DNA of 33,045 bases. Source: Prasinococcaceae sp. CCMP 1430 (Eukaryota; Prasinodermophyta; Palmophyllophyceae; Prasinococcales; Prasinococcaceae). The translations under genes and the position numbers were made by a program. Positions 26,288-33,045 of the stretch are shown piece by piece. Within the stretch, counting starts at the first letter, position 1. The number at the start of each line of letters is the position of its first letter. The stretch is from NCBI GenBank assembly GCA_013416795.1, contig RQSC01000017.1:1-33045 (forward strand). The letters run 5' to 3'. The notes under the pieces are model-generated. The model did not search any database, was not told the origin of the DNA, and saw only the letters and a list, made by a program, of their open reading frames with translations.

Positions 26288-29200
26288 TCACAGCGCCTGT
26301 CTAATCCACTCGACGACGGTCTCGGGTGCCTCGGTGAGCAGCGCGTGGCCCACGCCTGGGACAACGTGCGCCTCCGCGTGCGGGAAGGGCGCCCCACCGT
26401 CAAAGGCACCCGCGACGCGCTCGAGCAACCTGCGGTTGGCGGCAACGTACTTGCGGTCACGCGCTCCCGCCAGTAGTGACAGGCGCACGTTGTGCGTCGC
26501 GCATGCGGCGGCCACACCGCTGGAGCAGGGCTCCATCCGCCCCACCGACATGCCCTCAAGAGCGCGCGCGAGCTGAGCCTCATTGCCGCTCAAGGCGCTG
26601 CCGCGGCGTTCCACCAGCCTCTTGACCAGCCTCCCGCCCGCGGCGTCGCGCAGTGGCGCCCAAAGTGGGCCATCGTACCAGAAAGAGAGGAACTCCTTGG
26701 CGCCGATGTGCTCAAGCTTCCGCGCGAGGCGCCCATCGGCAACGTGTCGTCGCGCGCGCTCGTCCGGGCGCCCTTCGATGCCCGCGGATGCCGATACGGC
26801 CACTAGTGAGTCAAACAGCTCCGGATGGCGCGAGACGCTAGAGAGCGCAACGCGTCCTCCCATGGAGTATCCCGCGAGCACCACCCGACGCTCGCCCTGC
26901 CTCCCCTTTGCGGCGGCGTCGGCGTTGGCGACACGCTTGACGAATTCGGCCACGGCATCGGCAACTGCCTCAATCGAGCAGAGTTCCTCGACTGGTGCTG
27001 CGGTGGTGCCCGCATCGGATCCACCGGCTTGAGTGGCGGCACCGTGCCCGGGCAGATCGACCGCGACGACGCGCGCGATAGGCGACAGCGCTGCCGCGAC
27101 CATTTGCCAGTCCCTAGCATCGCCCAGAAAGCCGTGCAGAAGCACCACGAGCGGCGCGGGCTCCGATTCAGTCCGACTCGCGCCAGGCTCCCCGTAGTCA
27201 TGCGCGACCAAAGTGTCGGCGCTCGTGCTCCCCGGAATTGGCACCTCCCAGCGCACAGCGTCCTCGTACGACACTGGTCGGAGCGGAGCACTTCGACCGG
27301 GCAACGCTCGCATGTAGGGTTCGCTCGCTGCGGCTGTGATATGCACACCCTCACCAGCGCCACCGATAGGACTCTCGAGCGTCGCCGAATCCGCATCCCA
27401 CAGGTCAGACTCGTCGAGGAACGAGCCAGTACCGAGGCCATGCGTTGTGATGCTTTCCGCGTCGACGTTGTCTGGCTCGGCCGAGTCCGTGGCGCATGCG
27501 AGCGCGGCGATGGCAGACACTCCGGCGCGGCTCTCAAATGCCGCAGAGTACACAGTGCGTGCACCAGCGGCCGCACCACCACGCGCAGCTGCGGCAGTGC
27601 TTTCAACGCTCCCGATGACCGAAGGTTTGAGCACGAGCGCAGCGGCGCCACTCGAGGCCACCAGTGCGGCGACTGCATTGGACACGCCACACGCGTCCTT
27701 CGCCCCACGGATTGCCACACACGCGCGCTCATCGAGTGCCAGCGGCGGCTGCTGCGCGCTCGCCGCGTCCGAGGCCCTCTCAGCCGGACCAATCGGCGCA
27801 ACACCATCGAACGCCATGGGGCCCATCACGTCATCCTCGCTCGAGTCGGAAGTGCTGTCCTCAAGGAGCGCACTCATGAGCGGCTGCCACGAGAGGGGCT
27901 CCTCGACGTACTCAAGAGCGCTCTCGCCGAGTCCGTCCACGAAAGACGCATACTCCTCCGTCGACCACCTCTGATTGGCGTCCACGCGCACGGCACGCGC
28001 CCCCCGCGAGGCGCCAAGAAGCGCCTGCGCAGCGCCGACCGCCGCAGCCGCAGCCTCGCCATCCCTGCGAGCATCAGCGGCGCCCACCCCACGCCCTACC
28101 TTTAGCTTGAAACGATCGTAGCCCTGCGCCACAGCCGCCTCAACAGCATTTCGCGCCTGCTCAGCCGTGCTCACAGCGGGAAGCAGAGCAGCGGTGCGCA
28201 CAGCTGCCGTTTGGCGTGGTGCCCCCCGCGGCGCGCCGGCCGGTGCCGCCATGGCAAACGCCGGTGCGACAAGCTCCGAAACGCTCAGGCCGCGCGCTTG
28301 AGCGAGCGCCGCGAGCAACGCAGTCTCGAGGCCAAACCGCACGCTCGGATAGAGCTCCTCTGGACGCACAGCGAGCTCAGCGCTCAGCCACGCGTGCAGA
28401 CTACCGTCCAGCAAGGCAACACGAGCAGGCAGGCACAGATTGCTCCCGGACCCGCGACTGCTGCACAGCGCTGCGCAGAGCGCCAGGGCCTGCGCCTGCA
28501 CAGAGTTGATGTCCTCACCGGCGGCGTGCAGTCCCTCGAGCGGCGCGATATCACCGACGCCGCTCGCGCCGCACTCGAGCTCGACCTTCAAAAGAATTCC
28601 TGTGCGCACGCCGCCCTTCGCCCCGGTGGTGAGGTTCTGCGCGGTAGGTATAACATACCGCTCGCACTCAGCCCCTGCGACCGCGAGCCCCGGAGAGGCC
28701 GTGGGTGCAAGGCCCATGCCAAATCCTCCTGCGAGCATAGTCGAAGCAGCACCTGTGGCGAGGGCTGCGCCAGGCAACCCGAGCGCAATCGCGCCGCCGC
28801 GCACCGCCGCACGTACGGCACTCTGGAGCTCCGCGTGCAGCAAACGATTGGCTTCCCCGTCGACGACCACCTCCACCACACCGTGTCGCTTGCGCCTCCG
28901 CAGGTCGACCAGTGCGCGAGAGAGGTCGGCGCGTGTGGTCGCCACCGAGTGTAGCACGCGCATGCCGGCGCAAATTTCGCCGATTGCCGTGTCAGGGGGC
29001 GTACGGAAGAGCTGCGTGAGTTCTCCCTCGCTGACTGTGCTAGACACGGGCAAGAAATCGAAGATGCGGCCTCCCCCGTTGTTGATGACGACCACCGCAA
29101 CCGGAGGTAGGTTGGGACGTTCCCGCAACATCGACAAGCCGTTTGTGTCGTGCATGAAGCTCACATCGCCTATGACCAGCGTCGTCGGCAGGCCAGTGCC

Positions 29201-32200
29201 GGCTGCGTAGCCCACTGTTGACGAGACGAGGCCATCGATGCCACTAGCACCGCGGTTGGCACATACTGGCGCTCCAGTGCTCAGATGGCCGTCATGGTGT
29301 CCGCGGCTTTCACCAAACATGTCGGCATCACGGATTGGCATCGAGTTGCCAAGGAAGAGCGCGTTGCGCTCTGGGAGACCCTCCACAATGTCGACAGCCA
29401 CACGCATCTCGGTCAAGCGGTGCGCGTCGCTCTCGTGCGAGGCGAGCCACAGGTCAACCGCACGCGAGGCCGCTCCCGAGAGTTCACTCCACAACGACGT
29501 GAATGCCATCTGCTCCAGAATCCGAGGGTTCGAGCCAGCGCGCTCAGTGGCCCCTGCTGCACCCGGCGTGACCTCATCTGTTGCTGCTACGAAAGCTGAG
29601 GCAGTGCAAACGATGCGATGCGTGGCACAGTGCGTCTCGTCGAGCCTTGCCGCATGCGCCGCCACCAACACGCGTGCGCTAGTTGCGCCGCATGCCGTGC
29701 CGCGCTTCAGAAATTTTGCCAGCCTCTTCGAGAGAGGGCGCTCGCCAAACTGCACGACAACATCAGGGAAGAGATTGCCCCACAGTGGCTCCTCGGCGAG
29801 AGTCTGGTCAAAGTGCGACACGAGGCACACACCTGCGGCGCGGGCGGCGCCCGAATCAATGCCCACGCGCAGCGAAGAGGTCACATCCGTAAGCACGGGC
29901 CATCCAGTGCGCTTTGCCAGCGAAATGATGGCCCACGCATCCTCTGCACCAAGTGCACCACCCGCGACGACGAGCCCCTTTCTCGCGCGAGAGAGCAGCG
30001 GCAGGACAGAGCGCGCCAGCTCCGGATAGATTGACCCAACGCCACCACTAACGGGAGCTGACACACCCGAAACATAGGTCGTAAGCGGCGCGCGGGAGGT
30101 GGCCCACGCGCGCAGCCCGGAGACACACCCTGCGGCGTCCCATTTGTGCGGCGTGGGCTCGAGTGGCTCGCGGAACTCCATGTTGACGTGCACCGCGCCC
30201 GGCCCGTTGCCACCTGCCATGGGCGCGACCGAGCGGTGCACGGCCTGTGAAAGCGCCGACAGCATTGCACTCGCTGGCGCGCCCGCATCGGGGGGCGGCA
30301 CGCTCGTTCTCCATCTCAGCACCGCGTCCCCGAACACGTCAGCCTGCGCCCTGAGGGCCTGGTTGGCGCCACAGTCTCTGAGCTCGAATGGCCTGTCGGC
30401 GGTGAGGAGCAGCAAGGGCGTGCACGAAAGGCTGGCCTCATGAACCGCGGGCGCGAGATTGGCCACCGCGGTGCCGCTGGTCGTAATCACGCACGCGGGG
30501 CAGCCGCTGGCTTTGCCGTAACCAAGCGCGTGGAAGCCCAGCGAGCGCTCATCGATGCATGGCACGACCGTCGCACGACTGTGCTCGAGCGCAGCGAGGG
30601 CAAGCGGCGTGGAGCGGCTGCCGGGGGCCACACAAAAGTACGTGACTCCAAGCCGCACCAGCTCCTCCACAGCAAGGCGTGCCCACGTGTTGCTCGCGTT
30701 AGGAAGAGCCACCAAAGCCGCTTTCGTCCTGATATCGTCGCCATCGTCAGCATCGGCGTTGTATCTGTCCGCCGCGTCGAGCGCTGCTGCCACGTCCGCG
30801 CACACGCCCCTGGCTGGTGTGAGAGCATCCAGCATGGAGCTACACTTGAGGTCGAGCTCGGCCCACTCGGCGTCGGGGCACGCGCCACGCACGATGCCAA
30901 CGCCAGCGTATACGATCACGTGTGCGCCGCCACGGCCATTGTCAGCTCCGGCGCTCCTATCCAAGAGTGCGTCGCCATTATTAGTCCCTCCGTGCGCCAG
31001 GTCCGTGCTGTTCGCTGTCCTGGCGCCGCTCTCCGGCAGAACGAGCGCCGAGCGTATTGCCACAGAAAACTCCGCGCCTTCGCCACCCAGCCATCCGAAC
31101 GGCCCAGCGTACATGCCCCTGTCGAAGGGCTCCGCCTCGCGAATGGCGCGCGTGGCGAGATCCGTTGGATGGCCACACATCGCAGGCGTTGGGTGCAGCT
31201 TGTGCAGCAAATGCGCGTCCGACACATCTTCCCGCAGACGGCCCTGGAGCACGCCGTACAAGTGCTGGATCGACGCCTGCTTGAGGGGCTCCTTACCAAC
31301 CACGTCCTCAACGCTGCTGCAAACCTCGCTGAGCTCCCTCCGCACATCGTCCCTGACAATCATGAATTCCTCGTGTTCCTTTTTGCCCCCCATGAGCTCG
31401 CGCGTGAGCGCCGCGTCCTCCTCATCCGTCACGCCCCGCGCGCGCGTGGCGGCCACCGCCTCGCTGGCCACTTCGCGCCCCACACGACGGTAAAGGCGTT
31501 CTGGGCTCGATCCAAAGAAGGTCTCACCGCTCTCCAGCTGCAGTAGGAATTGATACGCAGTGGGATCACGCTGCTGTAGCTCCGCCAATAGAGCGCACGG
31601 CTCGGCATTTGCGTCCACTGAGACGTGCGTTGCGCGAGCGAGGACGACCTTGGAGAGCGCGTCGCTTCCGTCGGCCGCCGCGCGCTCTTCGGTGTCACGC
31701 ACGTGACCGTCCTCAATGCGCGACAAGGTCTCATCCATGACCCCCTTCCAGCCGTCCGCGCACGGCGCCTGCTCCGTCACGCGCCCTCCCTCAGGCTGGG
31801 CGGCGGCGCGTGATGGCGCGCCAGCGCTCGCGCGGGGCTGCTCGGCCCCGGCGGCCGCGACGGCGCTGAGTGCCGCCGCCGCTCGCGCGGTCGCCGCCAG
31901 AAGGCACTGCTCAGCGCCCATCGCACGCGCGATGCCACCCCCGTGAGGCACACCGTCCCACGCGACGGTCAGCGTGAGCAGCGTTGCACCCGCGCACTCG
32001 CGAAGCTCGACGCTTGGAACCACGAAGTAGTACCCTCCGAAGCGCGCCCACTCGGGTGCGGGCGCGGTGCCCGCATCGAAGCGCGTACAGCCCAGCGCAC
32101 GCACTCGCGGGCTGCGGTCGCTGAGCCACGCTCCAACGGCCGCAGCCGCGTCCTCGTCGAAGTCTCCATCTGCCGTCCACAAAGCAGCTGCTCCACACGC

Positions 32201-32668
32201 GCCGACGGCGCCGTGCACGCCCCAGCCAGCGCCGCCCGCGCGTGCGCTTGAGAAGGCAGCGGGCTCCGTGCGTGACGCGCGCGGGGAAAAGTACACGCGC
32301 GGGGCGAGGTCGGATGCCTCGCTCCGAGCGCGATCGGAGGATGCAGCATCCTCCTCCCACGCCGGGGCACTGCGAAGCGCGGGCAGCGCCTCGAGCCAGC
32401 GTAGAGCGTCGAAGCCTGCCGGCAGCGGCGCCTCAACTCGCACTATGCCCGAAGGTGCGCGCGACGCTGCCGCGGCGGCGGACGCCATCCTCGCAGCGGG
32501 CGAGTCGGGCGCATCGCACCCGCCTGCGCCCTCCTCGCCGCCGTCACGCAGCGCGCGCAGCGCCCCCTCGAGAGCGCGCAGCGCGTCTGCGTAGCTCAGG
32601 CTCGGCGCGAGCGTCACCGTGCGGCAGAGGTCGACCGGCGCTCGCCGCGGTGCGGCGCGGCCGCCATC
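26288..32668 (-). CDS. PHYLLO: PHYLLO: MenF-MenD-MenC-MenH fusion for phylloquinone synthesis
   Basis: This is one uninterrupted 6.4-kb frame; residues are counted from the GTG at 32617. MenF (about 1-597) makes isochorismate: KVVLAR with K323, HPTPAMCGHP, and AEFSVAIR with E516. MenD (about 635-1275) makes SEPHCHC: PGSRSTPLALA, CIDERSLGFHALG and the ThDP motif GDVSFMHDTNGL...NNGGGRIF from 1149. MenC (about 1310-1710) makes o-succinylbenzoate: K1506 in KLKV, D1546 in DAN, E1573 in YVEEP, D1629 in LDE and K1664 in LKPS. MenH (about 1800-2109) forms SHCHC: HGFLGD, S1918 in GYSMGG, D2054 and H2091. This is the PHYLLO order known from plants, algae and diatoms. Unlike land-plant PHYLLO, MenF keeps its chorismate-binding half. 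The frame begins after a TTAG acceptor at 32669; no ATG lies in frame between there and the conserved region, so the N-terminus, expected to target the plastid, comes from an upstream exon. Confidence 0.95.
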   Translation of the reverse strand, partial: DGGRAAPRRAPVDLCRTVTLAPSLSYADALRALEGALRALRDGGEEGAGGCDAPDSPAARMASAAAAASRAPSGIVRVEAPLPAGFDALRWLEALPALRSAPAWEEDAASSDRARSEASDLAPRVYFSPRASRTEPAAFSSARAGGAGWGVHGAVGACGAAALWTADGDFDEDAAAAVGAWLSDRSPRVRALGCTRFDAGTAPAPEWARFGGYYFVVPSVELRECAGATLLTLTVAWDGVPHGGGIARAMGAEQCLLAATARAAAALSAVAAAGAEQPRASAGAPSRAAAQPEGGRVTEQAPCADGWKGVMDETLSRIEDGHVRDTEERAAADGSDALSKVVLARATHVSVDANAEPCALLAELQQRDPTAYQFLLQLESGETFFGSSPERLYRRVGREVASEAVAATRARGVTDEEDAALTRELMGGKKEHEEFMIVRDDVRRELSEVCSSVEDVVGKEPLKQASIQHLYGVLQGRLREDVSDAHLLHKLHPTPAMCGHPTDLATRAIREAEPFDRGMYAGPFGWLGGEGAEFSVAIRSALVLPESGARTANSTDLAHGGTNNGDALLDRSAGADNGRGGAHVIVYAGVGIVRGACPDAEWAELDLKCSSMLDALTPARGVCADVAAALDAADRYNADADDGDDIRTKAALVALPNASNTWARLAVEELVRLGVTYFCVAPGSRSTPLALAALEHSRATVVPCIDERSLGFHALGYGKASGCPACVITTSGTAVANLAPAVHEASLSCTPLLLLTADRPFELRDCGANQALRAQADVFGDAVLRWRTSVPPPDAGAPASAMLSALSQAVHRSVAPMAGGNGPGAVHVNMEFREPLEPTPHKWDAAGCVSGLRAWATSRAPLTTYVSGVSAPVSGGVGSIYPELARSVLPLLSRARKGLVVAGGALGAEDAWAIISLAKRTGWPVLTDVTSSLRVGIDSGAARAAGVCLVSHFDQTLAEEPLWGNLFPDVVVQFGERPLSKRLAKFLKRGTACGATSARVLVAAHAARLDETHCATHRIVCTASAFVAATDEVTPGAAGATERAGSNPRILEQMAFTSLWSELSGAASRAVDLWLASHESDAHRLTEMRVAVDIVEGLPERNALFLGNSMPIRDADMFGESRGHHDGHLSTGAPVCANRGASGIDGLVSSTVGYAAGTGLPTTLVIGDVSFMHDTNGLSMLRERPNLPPVAVVVINNGGGRIFDFLPVSSTVSEGELTQLFRTPPDTAIGEICAGMRVLHSVATTRADLSRALVDLRRRKRHGVVEVVVDGEANRLLHAELQSAVRAAVRGGAIALGLPGAALATGAASTMLAGGFGMGLAPTASPGLAVAGAECERYVIPTAQNLTTGAKGGVRTGILLKVELECGASGVGDIAPLEGLHAAGEDINSVQAQALALCAALCSSRGSGSNLCLPARVALLDGSLHAWLSAELAVRPEELYPSVRFGLETALLAALAQARGLSVSELVAPAFAMAAPAGAPRGAPRQTAAVRTAALLPAVSTAEQARNAVEAAVAQGYDRFKLKVGRGVGAADARRDGEAAAAAVGAAQALLGASRGARAVRVDANQRWSTEEYASFVDGLGESALEYVEEPLSWQPLMSALLEDSTSDSSEDDVMGPMAFDGVAPIGPAERASDAASAQQPPLALDERACVAIRGAKDACGVSNAVAALVASSGAAALVLKPSVIGSVESTAAAARGGAAAGARTVYSAAFESRAGVSAIAALACATDSAEPDNVDAESITTHGLGTGSFLDESDLWDADSATLESPIGGAGEGVHITAAASEPYMRALPGRSAPLRPVSYEDAVRWEVPIPGSTSADTLVAHDYGEPGASRTESEPAPLVVLLHGFLGDARDWQMVAAALSPIARVVAVDLPGHGAATQAGGSDAGTTAAPVEELCSIEAVADAVAEFVKRVANADAAAKGRQGERRVVLAGYSMGGRVALSSVSRHPELFDSLVAVSASAGIEGRPDERARRHVADGRLARKLEHIGAKEFLSFWYDGPLWAPLRDAAGGRLVKRLVERRGSALSGNEAQLARALEGMSVGRMEPCSSGVAAACATHNVRLSLLAGARDRKYVAANRRLLERVAGAFDGGAPFPHAEAHVVPGVGHALLTEAPETVVEWIRQAL

Positions 32669-33045
32669 CTAAGGCGTTCGCGCGCCAATGCGGGCAGGAG
32701 AAGGGTCAGCACACCATCAGCAGACGCGCGGACGGGAGCCTCGCGGCGGCGGCGCGGGCGCGCTGCGCACAGGCCCCGGTGTGGGAGGGTTTGCGGAGGT
32801 CGTCGCAGGAGCGGCCGTTCGAACTGGCGGGCGCGCCGCGCGCGCCGCCTGCAGCGCCGCGCCTCCCTGTCTTCTGCGCTGCCAAACCACGCGCCCCGCA
32901 CGGCCTGCCCGCCGCCTCCAGTGACATCTCGACATCCCTCGCCCCTCTCTCTCCCGCGGGGGGCGAGCGCCGACACCGCGCTGCGCAAAACGCACCTCTG
33001 CAGCGGCCGCCGTCAGCGCGGCGCCGGCGGGCGCGCCCTCGGCGG
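32669..33045 (-). other. 5' region of PHYLLO with a candidate first exon
   Basis: A possible first exon runs from ATG 32927 to 32715: 71 codons, rich in Arg, Ala, Gly and Ser and poor in acidic residues. It is followed by a 46-nt intron (32714-32669) with GTGTGC, CTGAC and CTTAG sites. The join is phase 0 and leads into DGGRAAPRRAPVDLC of the main exon, giving about 2197 residues in total. The peptide resembles a transit peptide but has no hydrophobic signal sequence. The intron is shorter than the other placed introns (89-168 nt), so this model is tentative. The outer 100 bp show nothing further. Confidence 0.3.

Noticed and set aside
26288-32668. Bacterial men operon contamination
   Set aside because: All four enzymes are in one continuous frame without stops, in the order of eukaryotic PHYLLO. 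Neighbouring genes are eukaryotic and spliced, and composition is the same as the surroundings.
1-33045. tRNA, rRNA, transposon or viral genes
   Set aside because: No cloverleaf-like gene, ribosomal RNA segment, transposase, reverse transcriptase, integrase or terminal repeat pair was recognised by reading both strands. A covariance-model or transposon-library search could still find something missed.

Overview
This window is nuclear DNA of a GC-rich eukaryotic microalga, almost certainly photosynthetic. Seven GT-AG introns of 89-168 nt can be placed with confidence, several with GTGCG-type donors. Two products are of plastid type: a LepA-like GTPase and a four-domain phylloquinone-synthesis fusion (PHYLLO). 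A predicted secreted protein with PT-rich tandem repeats resembles surface proteins of stramenopile and haptophyte algae, but a green alga cannot be excluded. Nothing looks prokaryotic or mobile.

Layout, left to right. 24-1892 (+) is LepA/EF4, whose N-terminus may continue beyond the window. 2210-3486 (-) is a CKAP2-like mitotic protein candidate, arranged head-to-head with an Aurora kinase at 4010-5294 (+). 5573-7033 (-) is a glutaredoxin-DEP-DUF547 protein lying 168 bp downstream of a class I fructose-bisphosphate aldolase (7202-about 8382, -). MSH3 (8794-12351, -) diverges from an OSCA/TMEM63-like channel (13033-16903, +) whose tail changes reading frame near a C9 tract. A 1.2-kb gene-free stretch follows, holding a 53-base C homopolymer. 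Then come the secreted PT-repeat protein (18138-19145, +), an intron-containing glycosyltransferase (19458-21291, -), a small one-intron membrane protein (21645-22363, +), a lipase maturation factor-like protein (22545-24506, -), a degenerate J-domain protein (25223-26176, +) and the intron-free body of PHYLLO (26288-32668, -).

Functional links. PHYLLO carries isochorismate synthase, SEPHCHC synthase, OSB synthase and SHCHC synthase on one chain, with the key residues of all four visible, including a complete chorismate-binding MenF. The Aurora/CKAP2-like pair shares about 520 bp of upstream DNA and looks like a divergent mitotic module. A 20-base element, CAGGTCGAAACGCATGCGCG, lies in the sense orientation ahead of Aurora (once) and aldolase (twice), and a diverged copy lies at the start of the CKAP2-like gene. 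This is the clearest structure that gene annotation does not explain.

Limits. Start codons are unresolved for aldolase, PHYLLO, glycosyltransferase and possibly LepA. One glycosyltransferase intron cannot be fixed. Long antisense open frames are common because GC content is high, and they were not counted as genes.
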